From contig JAJONP010000119.1 in the NCBI GenBank assembly GCA_021323555.1, positions 1-15,594 on the forward strand: a stretch of 15,594 nucleotides of DNA. Direction: 5' to 3'. The notes beneath the pieces were generated by a model, which did no database searches, was not told the origin of the DNA, and worked only from the letters and a program-made list of their open reading frames with translations. Source of the stretch: Gammaproteobacteria bacterium (GTDB lineage Bacteria; Pseudomonadota; Gammaproteobacteria; DSM-16500). Positions 1-5,630 of this stretch are shown here, piece by piece. The stretch's first letter is position 1. Every line of letters begins with the position of its first letter. Position numbers and translations under genes: made by a program.

Positions 1-81
1 ATGTTTGGTTAAAAGGGCTGCTTTCTCCGCTTGTTTAAACTCGAGCAGCGTTAATACTCTTGCTTTTCCTTGGCGTGCCAT
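1..81 (-). CDS. Tyrosine recombinase/integrase, N-terminal part (runs off window)
   Basis: A minus-strand frame opens at the ATG at 79-81 and stays open for 27 codons to the window edge. It begins MARQGKARVLTLLEFKQAEK. The pattern 'M-A-R-x-G-K-A-R-V-L-T-x-x-E-F' is typical of the start of XerC/phage-type tyrosine recombinases, which cut and rejoin DNA at specific sites through a tyrosine nucleophile; the catalytic domain would lie outside the window. The start has a good ribosome binding site (AAAGGA, 8 nt upstream). It overlaps the end of the 35-352 gene by 47 nt in another frame, and the two are probably co-transcribed. Only the N-terminus is visible, so the family call rests on that motif. 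Confidence 0.6.
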   Translation of the reverse strand, partial: MARQGKARVLTLLEFKQAEKAALLTKH

Positions 82-352
82 TCTTTTGTTCCTTTGTTTC
101 TCTCAATACTTTATTTAAAATGATAGACACATCCTGGTAAAAATGGTCTTCTCTATAGAGCCCCCCATTTCTTTGGTCCATGATATCGATCATGACGGCC
201 GATAAAAATGCTGTTGTCCCTAAACCGAGTTTTAGTACTTCTTCTTTCGGAATAGAATGGGAGGCTGAAAATTCTTCTATTTCTTTCTTTAAAAAAGTAT
301 AGGTTTTTTCGGCGAGGGCTTCACAGATATCACTTAAATCGGTTTGAGTCAT
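35..352 (-). CDS. Hypothetical protein, 105 aa, upstream partner of integrase
   Basis: The family is not recognised. The ATG at 350-352 has an AGGAGA site about 9 nt upstream, which supports this start. The protein is soluble-looking: an acidic helical N-terminus (MTQTDLSDICEALAEKTYTF), a short hydrophobic helix around EVLKLGLGTTAFLSAVMIDI (residues 38-57, too polar for a sure membrane segment), and a basic tail with KNGTPRKSKS. The gene precedes the partial recombinase and overlaps it by 47 nt, so translation of the two may be linked. It could be an accessory factor of the recombinase or the product of a mobile-element maintenance gene, but nothing in the sequence proves either. A TATAAT at 380-385 is placed to drive it. 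Confidence 0.55.
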   Translation of the reverse strand: MTQTDLSDICEALAEKTYTFLKKEIEEFSASHSIPKEEVLKLGLGTTAFLSAVMIDIMDQRNGGLYREDHFYQDVSIILNKVLRETKEQKNGTPRKSKSINAARV

Positions 353-379
353 CGGGTATTCTCCTGTTCAATTATTGTG

Positions 380-385
380 ATTATA
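380..385 (-). promoter_or_regulatory. Candidate -10 box for the 35-352/integrase unit
   Basis: On the minus strand this is a perfect TATAAT, 27 nt upstream of the ATG at 352 and just before the ribosome binding site. The palindrome at 385-427 begins at this box and covers the expected -35 position, so the palindrome could be an operator. No convincing -35 hexamer is seen, and the call is by position and consensus only. Confidence 0.4.
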
Positions 386-427
386 AATGCTATTATTTAT
401 TTAATAATAAATTAAATAATAGCATTT
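385..427. repeat. Palindrome 1 (AAATGCTATTATTTA arms)
   Basis: This is a perfect inverted repeat with 15-bp arms: AAATGCTATTATTTA at 385-399 and its complement at 413-427, around a 13-nt AT-rich spacer. It lies in the 334-nt divergent region (353-686) between the recombinase unit and the toxin-antitoxin pair, abutting the minus-strand -10 box. The outer AAATGCTAT/ATAGCATTT is shared with a second palindrome at 488-531. Either a repressor site or a hairpin would fit. The rest of 428-622 shows no gene. Confidence 0.75.
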
Positions 428-487
428 AAGAGGTGCGGGGGCAAGGGATGGTACTGCCTGTCGTGCCTAACGCATTGATTGTTTTAA

Positions 488-531
488 AAATGCTATCTTT
501 TGGTAAAACTTTTGGTAAAAGGATAGCATTT
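488..531. repeat. Palindrome 2 with internal 11-bp direct repeat
   Basis: Outer arms AAATGCTATC (488-497) and GATAGCATTT (522-531) are perfect complements and share AAATGCTAT with the palindrome at 385-427. Between them sit two exact direct copies of TTTTGGTAAAA (498-508 and 510-520) separated by one C. The nested layout of inverted ends around tandem direct repeats looks like a protein-binding array (operator or centromere-like site) rather than a terminator. Confidence 0.7.
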
Positions 532-622
532 GAGAGGGAGAGACGAAAACACTCGCACGGGCGATGAAGAAAAATCCCCTGATAAAATCAAATTAACCAC
601 TTTGGGCGGTGAGTCTGCAAAA

Positions 623-678
623 CCTAAATTAAAAAATTAGGAGGTGCTATAATGTGTACCTATTAACACAATAGGAGG
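623..678 (+). promoter_or_regulatory. parDE promoter with extended -10, operator-like palindrome and SD hairpin
   Basis: TGCTATAAT at 645-653 is an extended -10 (TGn plus perfect TATAAT); no good -35 is present, as expected for that class. An imperfect palindrome CCTAA...TTAGG (623-641, inner AATT-type arms, one mismatch) lies where a ribbon-helix-helix antitoxin would bind for autorepression. Downstream, CCTATT (659-664) can pair with AATAGG (670-675), covering half of the AGGAGG ribosome binding site at 673-678, so the leader may also damp translation. Autoregulation is inferred from the known behaviour of ParD-type antitoxins. Confidence 0.5.
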
Positions 679-686
679 AAATAAAG

Positions 687-944
687 ATGACATCTGCTAC
701 GCTGACTGTTCGACTCGATGATAAGATCAAGATACGTTTAGATAAACTTTCTGGAGCTACACACCGAAGTAAATCTTTTTTAGCGGCCCAAGCCATTAGT
801 CGATATCTCGAAATAGAAGAATGGCAAATAAAAGAAATTAAAAAAGGAATTTTTGAAGCGGATTCTCAGCAAGTAGTGGATCACCATCGTATTGTTAAAT
901 ATTGGGAGAAAAAGCATGCGCATTCAATGGACAAAGGGCGCTAA
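687..944 (+). CDS. ParD-like ribbon-helix-helix antitoxin
   Basis: This 85-residue protein has a CopG/ParD-type ribbon-helix-helix fold at its N-terminus: beta strand TLTVRLDD (5-12), helix IKIRLDKLSGATHRS, then SKSFLAAQAISRYLE (28-42), the usual second helix. The C-terminal half (KEIKKGIFEADSQQVVDH) is the segment that normally wraps around the toxin. Antitoxins of this kind bind and neutralise a ParE/RelE toxin and repress their own operon. AGGAGG at 673-678, 8 nt before the ATG, sets the start. The toxin gene overlaps its 3' end by 29 nt, the usual antitoxin-first layout. Assignment to ParD rather than another RHH antitoxin is by the partner. Confidence 0.85.
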   Translation: MTSATLTVRLDDKIKIRLDKLSGATHRSKSFLAAQAISRYLEIEEWQIKEIKKGIFEADSQQVVDHHRIVKYWEKKHAHSMDKGR

Positions 945-1200
945 ATATAATTTGAAACAAGTTGAAGAGTATATTGGTCAAGATAATCCACAAGCCGCTA
1001 TTGACACCGTCATTAAAATTATTAAATCTGTTGAAGCTCTGGCAGCCTACCCTGCAATGGGTAGAGCAGGTAGAATATTCGGTACGCGTGAATTAATCAT
1101 TAGCGGTGCCCCTTATATTGTGCCCTATCGAGTTGATGACGAACGTGTAATCATTATACGCGTGTTGCACAGCGCAGCACGGTGGCCTGATTCCCTTTAA
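916..1200 (+). CDS. ParE/RelE-superfamily toxin
   Basis: This 94-residue protein matches the ParE/RelE toxin fold across its length: MRIQWTKGAKYNLKQVEEYI at the N-terminus, the helix pair AAIDTVIKIIKSVEALAAYP, the 'MGRAGRIFGTREL' turn, and the strand motif PYIVPYRVDDERVIIIRVLH (residues 66-85) ending in ARW. ParE members typically poison DNA gyrase, while RelE members cleave mRNA at the ribosome; the sequence alone leans to the ParE side. The ATG at 916 is chosen because GGGAGA lies 6 nt upstream and family members start here; an in-frame ATG at 892 would add eight atypical residues. The 29-nt overlap with the antitoxin implies translational coupling. The frame is intact, so the module is probably functional. 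Confidence 0.85.
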   Translation: MRIQWTKGAKYNLKQVEEYIGQDNPQAAIDTVIKIIKSVEALAAYPAMGRAGRIFGTRELIISGAPYIVPYRVDDERVIIIRVLHSAARWPDSL

Positions 1201-1237
1201 TAATTTTACACAATAACAAGGTTGAGAAAATCCACTG

Positions 1238-1394
1238 TTCAATAAAAAATATAAAGGTGAATCAAATCCATTTAAATGGAAACATGCGGCTGGTAAAATC
1301 ATCTTATGGTTGGGTACAGCAGTATGCATCAGAAATTAATAAACGTACGAAACCTTATTTAAAAAACACATGTGCCTGATGAAAAGTCGATGAG
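1238..1394 (+). pseudogene. IS6-family transposase remnant
   Basis: Translating piecewise gives KKYKGESNPFKWKHAAGKII and LW up to about 1309, then WVQQYASEINKRTKPYLKNT in another frame, followed by C-A, two in-frame stops and K-V-D-E. These match the IS6/IS26 transposase order: N-terminal 'FKxRHxxxxIIL' followed by 'RWVQxYxxEhxKRxxPYLKPTxxSWRVDE', where the D is the first catalytic aspartate of the DDE triad. The stops fall exactly where S and W are expected. About 35 residues between IILW and WVQQ are missing, and everything after VDE is gone. This is clearly a dead fragment. No terminal inverted repeat could be identified. Confidence 0.7.
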
Positions 1395-1571
1395 GGCGAT
1401 GATGTGTCGAAAGCGCATTATAATGACTACTTAAGGGCTTACAAACCGGCAACGGAATATTTTGAGAAAGCGGACAACGGCTGCTGTTATGGCAGAGCTT
1501 AATGATGTTCCATCTCTTTTAACACGATCCGAGCAAAAGATACTAAAGTCTAATGATAGGCTTTCTTTTTA
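1395..1571 (+). pseudogene. Remnant of TPR-like family gene (paralogue of 3680-4210)
   Basis: Directly after the transposase fragment the same frame reads YNDYLRAYKPATEYFEKA. A frameshift then leads to TAAVMAELNDVPSLLTRSEQ and KILKSNDRLSF before a stop at 1571. This parallels SYDFDEAGRYFDKVIAAIPS followed by VDGLTQQERKLLAQA in the intact gene at 3680-4210, and more loosely the 11371-11853 protein. The start and most of the body are lost, so it is a broken member of a small local family. The alignment is by eye over about 45 residues. Confidence 0.5.
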
Positions 1572-1621
1572 AATGTAGAAAAATTAAAACCTTATATATG
1601 GAGTATGGAGAAGGGCCAGTT

Positions 1622-3250
1622 ATGTTAAGAAGAAGTTCCTCTGTTGTTATTGGCTTCTTTAAAAAAGGAGCTAGAGAGTTTGGGTTTAGTACCATTGTTC
1701 CAGCAGCAACCATGGAAACTTATGTGTGGTTGCCAGCAATAAAAACCCGCGATTTCTCCGGATCTGCCATTAAAAGAGAAATTTTATCGTCTCGCGATGA
1801 AAAAAGTCGCTTTGCTTCTCCTAAAGACAGAAAAGCTGTTGATCTTTGGGGCCATGTTTCCGTAAAAGTATCTATAGGAGGGGTACATGAAGATGGATCT
1901 TTAGAGTTGACAGAAGCTATACAAGAAGCAGCCATTATTGCTAAAGTCATTAGCCTTAAAGAAGCTAAAAAAATTAACACTTTACAAGCTTATTTAAGTT
2001 GGTATCCACATACGCAGTTAACTGAAAGCTTTATCCAAGATGAAGAAATGGAGTCGATGCGGAGTGTCTCTGTGGGCGATCTCAGTGTTAATGCAGGCAA
2101 GGAAGCGCGTATAGGTCTTTTTAATCAAAAATATACAGTTTACAATAATAAATATGAATCGGATTTAGTTGAACATGGTATTCCAGATAGTATCTTCACT
2201 TTTTCGCATGGACTTGATTTTAGTAAGATAATCAAAGTGTGCTTTTTGCTCATGCAGCCTGTAGTTCAGGGCAATGCTATAGTCATGACAAACACGTTAC
2301 CGAAAGCCACTTACTATGGGAAAGCCATGTTAAAGGAACACCGTATAGCTTTAAGTTTCTCATCGGACGACTCTCAAACATTTGATAGACTGATGAACGA
2401 GGTTGATCCGTATCAACAAGCTTTAGACGTTTGTACAACAGCGAGCTTATGCTTATTTAAAGCAGGATTAGGACGGGCACAATACTACAAAATGGTTAAA
2501 CAGATTTTCCTAGACAACCCAGAGTTAGCACGAGGGGTTCCACTGACTGACTTTGTAAATATTTTTAATAAAACACTACATCAGGATTATGCACTTACTT
2601 TAGCTTCTAAAGAGAAATTAGAAAAATATCCTGCTGCGACTACTAATATTATCTTCTTAGATATAGATGGTGTTATTTATTGTGGTTCCATAGACGATAG
2701 AGAACACCAAAAAAGAATGCGTACTGGTGAAATTAATAATGTAAAATCATATCAATCTATAATTGAATTAATCCCTGATTCCATGTTGAATACTTTAGAT
2801 AAATATGATTTGTCTGCTGTGCTGGGATTTTCAAAAAAAGCTATAAACAATCTTAAAAAATTATGTGAAACATATAATGCAAAAATAGTAATATCTTCAT
2901 CGTGGCGAGAATCGAAAAGTCTCGAACAGATAAAAGCGCTTTTTTCTATCAGTAATTTCTCTGAATATATTATTGATTGTACGCCCCAGTTGAGTTATCC
3001 ATATAATCGAGGAAGTGAAATTGAGAGTTGGTTATTGAAACATTCTCATCAAATTAGATCCTTTGTAATATTAGATGATTGTAAATTTGATATCCCAGAA
3101 CGGTTTGGTGAAAGATTTGTTCTTTGCAATCGTCTTTTTTCAGATGATTTACTTTACCAGAAAGCATCAAATATTTTGGGGCAGCCATGTAAGTATGAAA
3201 GTTCAGAATCTAAACTGTGTCCGGATGCAATAGTAGGGATTCAGCCATGA
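1622..3250 (+). CDS. Large effector-like protein: candidate permuted papain-like region plus C-terminal HAD (HAD_SAK_2-like) domain
   Basis: The 542-residue protein has two recognisable parts. Residues 342-505 carry HAD-phosphatase motifs: FLDIDG (motif I, D347/D349), ISSSWR (motif II, 424-429), TPQ and RG at 454-464, and VILDD (motif IV, D485/D486). This spacing and 'SSSWR' resemble the HAD domain found in 'Swiss army knife' RNA-repair proteins. The N-terminal part has WGHVSVKV (H78), YLSWYP (124-129) and VCTTASLCLFKAG (C271). This order, His first and Cys later, is that of circularly permuted NlpC/P60-like hydrolases, but that call is tentative. The ATG at 1622 is chosen over in-frame ATGs at 1553 and 1598 because GGAGAAGG lies 7 nt upstream and MLRR resembles the MLGR starts of two other genes here. 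It follows a pseudogene and ends at a terminator (3604-3633). Confidence 0.7.
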   Translation: MLRRSSSVVIGFFKKGAREFGFSTIVPAATMETYVWLPAIKTRDFSGSAIKREILSSRDEKSRFASPKDRKAVDLWGHVSVKVSIGGVHEDGSLELTEAIQEAAIIAKVISLKEAKKINTLQAYLSWYPHTQLTESFIQDEEMESMRSVSVGDLSVNAGKEARIGLFNQKYTVYNNKYESDLVEHGIPDSIFTFSHGLDFSKIIKVCFLLMQPVVQGNAIVMTNTLPKATYYGKAMLKEHRIALSFSSDDSQTFDRLMNEVDPYQQALDVCTTASLCLFKAGLGRAQYYKMVKQIFLDNPELARGVPLTDFVNIFNKTLHQDYALTLASKEKLEKYPAATTNIIFLDIDGVIYCGSIDDREHQKRMRTGEINNVKSYQSIIELIPDSMLNTLDKYDLSAVLGFSKKAINNLKKLCETYNAKIVISSSWRESKSLEQIKALFSISNFSEYIIDCTPQLSYPYNRGSEIESWLLKHSHQIRSFVILDDCKFDIPERFGERFVLCNRLFSDDLLYQKASNILGQPCKYESSESKLCPDAIVGIQP

Positions 3251-3278
3251 TTCGTGCTAATAAAACCTCCCATAGGAG

Positions 3279-3488
3279 GGGTCATGCGGAAGAACCGAAA
3301 AAAATGCTTAATCTAGAAAAACAGGATAAAAATAAAACAAAACTGGTTTATGGATTTAAAAATATATCAAATTGGTATGCTTTATTTTTTGATAAATTCT
3401 AATTATTTGCTTTATATTAAACCAAATATCTCATAAAAAATTTAAATCCTGTAAATTGAGCATTTTTATCGGTTCTTCCGCATGACCC
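3279..3488 (+). mobile_element. 210-bp terminal-inverted-repeat element, copy 1
   Basis: The ends are near-perfect inverted repeats: GGGTCATGCGGAAGAACCGA at the left and its complement at the right, extending with one mismatch through A(A/T)AAAATGCT, with weaker complementarity inward. A second copy of the same length in opposite orientation lies at 4338-4547. The size, ends and absence of a transposase gene fit a MITE-like, non-autonomous element. It is inserted just after the stop of the 1622-3250 gene. A frame inside it (to 3402) encodes LNLEKQDKNKTKLVYGFKNI and is conserved in copy 2. A CCTCC/GGAGG hairpin (3266-3279) sits at its left edge. No target duplication is evident. Confidence 0.75.
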
Positions 3489-3603
3489 TTTAACAAAGCT
3501 TTTCGCCGTGTTAGATTTATCAAACCTATTTTATCGAACCAGGGATTATTCATAACCTAATGTACTAGGGTTCTGTTGGAAGTCGCCACCAGTCTTTTCG
3601 CCA

Positions 3604-3633
3604 AGAGATAATGAGAGAAGCTATCTCTTTTTT
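3604..3633 (+). terminator. Intrinsic terminator after the HAD-domain gene
   Basis: AGAGATA (3604-3610) pairs with TATCTCT (3622-3628) across an 11-nt loop and runs straight into a T-tract to 3633. The stem is AT-rich but perfect. It would end plus-strand transcripts from 1622-3250 before the convergent gene at 3680-4210. The interval 3489-3603 shows no gene. Confidence 0.5.
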
Positions 3634-3679
3634 ATAGATAAAAAATACTGCTACCAGCCTAAAGATGAGATATCAGTTA

Positions 3680-4210
3680 TTATCTCCCGTGTTTAGACCC
3701 TGGCGATGAATCTGCTGCTGGCAAGGTTCTTTCTATTAAAATAGAATCTCTTGCAGAAATAGCTTCTTCGAAATCAGGTAAAATTGTTAAGGCCAACCTT
3801 AAATGCGTCAATGCGATATTTTCATCGGCTTCTGATCCAATACGTAAAGTTTTTGCTTTATAAGTATGTGCTTGAGCAAGTAATTTCCTTTCTTGCTGGG
3901 TTAACCCGTCAACAGATGGTATTGCAGCTATAACCTTATCAAAATACCTACCTGCCTCATCAAAATCGTACGACTCTGAAAGTCTTAGACCTTTTTTTAT
4001 GTTATTTTCAAGCAGATTATCACGTTCAATCCGGGATTTTTCAAAGGTGTTCACAATCTGTATCTCTTCACGACTCAGAAGAGACTGCATTTCCTGACGT
4101 AATGGATTAATTGACCCATATATAGGCATAGGTAGCGCATGTATTTTACGTATGGTTTGTGGAAAAAATACGACTGAAAGCATTTTATAGGTTTTTATTC
4201 TATTATACAT
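3680..4210 (-). CDS. TPR-like helical protein, effector-type, unknown function
   Basis: This 176-residue protein has two stretches of paired amphipathic helices that look like tetratricopeptide repeats: KKGLRLSESYDFDEAGRYFD followed by KVIAAIP, and after LTQQERKLLAQAHTYKAKTL, the DENIALTHLRLALTILPD segment with the A-x-x-x-L-P-D turn seen in TPRs. The tail (PAADSSPGSKHGR) is polar. TPRs bind other proteins; no catalytic motif is seen. The ATG at 4210 is 8 nt from AGGAGG (4219-4224); the ATG at 4216 is only 2 nt away. The upstream fragment's TGA (4213-4215) overlaps in an ATGA arrangement, so it was probably the second gene of a coupled pair. The middle resembles the 11371-11853 protein and the remnant at 1395-1571. 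Two inverted copies of the 210-bp element flank it. Confidence 0.65.
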   Translation of the reverse strand: MYNRIKTYKMLSVVFFPQTIRKIHALPMPIYGSINPLRQEMQSLLSREEIQIVNTFEKSRIERDNLLENNIKKGLRLSESYDFDEAGRYFDKVIAAIPSVDGLTQQERKLLAQAHTYKAKTLRIGSEADENIALTHLRLALTILPDFEEAISARDSILIERTLPAADSSPGSKHGR

Positions 4211-4212
4211 AA

Positions 4213-4337
4213 TCATGTCCTCCTAAAAGATGTCGGTTGATTTTTTACTTGATTTTCTATACTTCTCTCATGTAATTCTTTTCCTAATTCATCAGCTTTC
4301 TTATATAATTTTGACTCCGCAAAAGCTTTTTTAAAAG
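4213..4337 (-). pseudogene. C-terminal fragment of a gene coupled to the TPR-like gene
   Basis: Between element copy 2 and the TPR-like gene a minus-strand frame reads FKKAFAESKLYKKADELGKE followed by LHERSIENQVKNQPTSFRRT and ends at the TGA at 4213-4215. It looks like the helical, charged C-terminus of a real protein. Its stop overlaps the start region of the next gene (ATGA), and the AGGAGG of that gene is inside it, which is normal operon spacing. The frame has no start of its own outside the element, so the gene appears cut off. It may be the other end of the 4548-4630 fragment. Confidence 0.5.
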
Positions 4338-4547
4338 GAGCCATGCGGAAGAACCGACAAAAATACTCAATTTACAGAATTTAAATTTTTTATGAGACAC
4401 TTAGTTTAATATACAGCAAATAATTAGAATTTATCCAAAAATAAAACATGCCAATTTGATATATTTTTAAATCCATAAACTAATTTTGTTTTATTTTTAT
4501 CCTGTTTTTCTAGATTAAGCATTTTTGTCGGCTCTTCTGCACGACTC
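4338..4547 (-). mobile_element. 210-bp terminal-inverted-repeat element, copy 2 (inverted)
   Basis: This is the same element as at 3279-3488, in opposite orientation and roughly 90% identical by eye, with ends reading GAGCCATGCGGAAGAACCGA and a slightly decayed complement (TCGGCTCTTCTGCACGACTC). Its internal frame again encodes LNLEKQDKNKTKLVYGFKNI and a stop at 4424, and is joined in frame to the upstream fragment at 4548-4630. Differences between the copies are both silent and replacing (for example WYALFF versus WHVLFL), so coding selection is not shown. Inverted copies this close can recombine and flip the 3489-4337 segment. Confidence 0.75.
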
Positions 4548-4630
4548 CTAATACTCACACTTAAGCGTTGGCTTGATTGAGCTATTGTCTCGTCAAACAG
4601 GGTGTCTTCTTTTGTATTAAACGATAGCAT
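4548..4630 (-). pseudogene. N-terminal fragment of an interrupted gene
   Basis: An ATG at 4630 opens MLSFNTKEDTLFDETIAQSS followed by QRLSVSIRS. It then runs into element copy 2, where the frame continues for about 39 element-encoded residues to a stop at 4424. AAAGG lies about 7 nt upstream of the ATG, and a TATAAT at 4662-4667 is well placed. This looks like the 5' end of a gene disrupted by the element, with the 3' end at 4213-4337. The frames on the two sides agree only if the inserted length is 1 more than a multiple of three (for example 211 or 214 nt with a duplication). The protein family is not recognised. Confidence 0.45.
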
Positions 4631-4661
4631 AAAAAACCTTTATAGAAATGACGTAACACCC

Positions 4662-4667
4662 ATTATA
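4662..4667 (-). promoter_or_regulatory. Candidate -10 box for the 4630 start
   Basis: This is a perfect TATAAT on the minus strand, about 32 nt upstream of the ATG at 4630. No clear -35 hexamer is seen at 17 nt. It would have driven the interrupted gene and the coupled TPR-like gene. Confidence 0.35.
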
Positions 4668-4715
4668 TAATCATTTTAGCCTATCTGATACATTTTATGC
4701 CGAAAAATAATAGAC

Positions 4716-5321
4716 TTACAGCCTTGTGGGAGTATCATAACGCTGATAGTTTGCGGCCATGGATTTGCTTTTACCTCTTTGTTTTAAGATTCTGTAGACC
4801 GTAGCCTCGCCGATCTCTAATTCTTTGGCAATCGCAGTTTTAGGCGTTTTTTTATTAACAAGATTCATAACTTCTTTTTGTTTTTTGAATGAAATAGGTT
4901 TCCGTCCTTTGTATTTGCCTGCGGCTTTGGCTTTAGCCACCACTTCGCGCTGGCACTCTAACATGATTTCTCGTTCAAATTGCGCGACACTTGCCAAGAC
5001 AGTCAATATCATTTTTCCTGTGGGTGTTTGTGTATTCATGCCTAAGTTTAATATCCGTATTCCCACTTTTTTCTCGTGGAGCGTTTGAATGATAGTCAGT
5101 AAATCCGTTACGGATCGAGCCAGTCTATCAATTTTTGTCACAACAAAAAGATCACCTTCTCGCGCAAAGTCGATGGCGGCTTTTAATCCTGTGCATCTTG
5201 CGTGGGAGGAAACTTGTTCCTGAAATATCTTTTCACAGTGCACGGCTTGCAATTCAGCTAACTGAGCCTCTAAACCAGCCATTTGTTCGGCCGTTGAAGT
5301 CCTTGCGTATCCAATATTCAT
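4716..5321 (-). CDS. Serine recombinase, Tn3-type resolvase/invertase family
   Basis: This 201-residue protein is of normal length for a small resolvase. The N-terminal catalytic domain starts MNIGYARTSTAEQ with the nucleophile S9 and R7, continues with GDLFVVTKIDRLARSVTDLL (56-75, with the active-site D-R-x-x-R residues 65-69) and GKMILTVLASVAQFERE (102-118), then helix E. A linker KAKAAGKYKGRKP leads to a helix-turn-helix (KTPKTAIAKELEIGEATVYR, 158-177) that reads the crossover site. It makes 2-bp staggered breaks through a phosphoserine link to resolve, invert or integrate DNA. All key residues are present. The ribosome site is weak. Palindromes at 5358-5372 and 5425-5444 lie upstream, where a res site and operator would be. 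It could belong to a plasmid or a transposon; no transposase partner is in view. Confidence 0.93.
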   Translation of the reverse strand: MNIGYARTSTAEQMAGLEAQLAELQAVHCEKIFQEQVSSHARCTGLKAAIDFAREGDLFVVTKIDRLARSVTDLLTIIQTLHEKKVGIRILNLGMNTQTPTGKMILTVLASVAQFEREIMLECQREVVAKAKAAGKYKGRKPISFKKQKEVMNLVNKKTPKTAIAKELEIGEATVYRILKQRGKSKSMAANYQRYDTPTRL

Positions 5322-5357
5322 TTTTAGGTTTTGCTCTTATTAGGTTCTGAGATTGAT

Positions 5358-5444
5358 GATAGGGTGCCTATCTTATTTAAAAACTGATCCTATTGATAGA
5401 CTTTAAAGAGGCTATTTCATCTCTCACTAGAGCCAGCTCTAGTG
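5358..5444. promoter_or_regulatory. Candidate resolvase site/operator: two perfect palindromes
   Basis: GATAGG-GTG-CCTATC (5358-5372) and CACTAGAGC-CA-GCTCTAGTG (5425-5444) are perfect inverted repeats 52 bp apart upstream of the resolvase gene. Further GATAG-like words occur at about 5386-5399 and 5444-5449. Small resolvases bind pairs of inverted half-sites next to their own gene, so this is the natural place for res and for autorepression. Half-site identity with a known res was not established. Confidence 0.4.
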
Positions 5445-5630
5445 ATAGGTAAAATATACGGGGATATAAAGGATGGATGGAAAAATAAAACCGCAATTGT
5501 CACTGCCTTTAAAAAAAACAACAAGCAACACATTTTAATATTCTACGAGAGAAATGATGGAAAGCTTAGGATACTCAAAAATGGTTATGTAAAAAAGATA
5601 AGCTTGCAAAGCTCTCTTGGAGAATACTAA
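5442..5630 (+). CDS. Possible small or truncated protein, 62 aa
   Basis: The frame, beginning at a GTG at 5442, encodes a basic, strand-rich peptide (KTAIVTAFKKNNKQHILIFY, then ERNDGKLRILKNGYVKKI). The GTG lies inside the palindrome at 5425-5444 and has no ribosome binding site, so either the real start is missing or the 5' part was removed next to the resolvase. The residue pattern looks more like protein than noise, with alternating hydrophobic strands and G-turns, but no family is recognised. It is best read as a possible gene remnant. Confidence 0.3.
   Translation: MIGKIYGDIKDGWKNKTAIVTAFKKNNKQHILIFYERNDGKLRILKNGYVKKISLQSSLGEY

Noticed and set aside
3217..3402. Plus-strand frame of 61 codons crossing element copy 1
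   Set aside because: Its first third overlaps the end of the HAD-domain gene and the rest is element sequence; there is no ribosome site. It is described under the element instead of as a gene.
4424..4547. Element-encoded peptide as a functional gene end
   Set aside because: Replacing and silent differences between the two copies are similarly common by eye, so there is no sign of protein-level selection.
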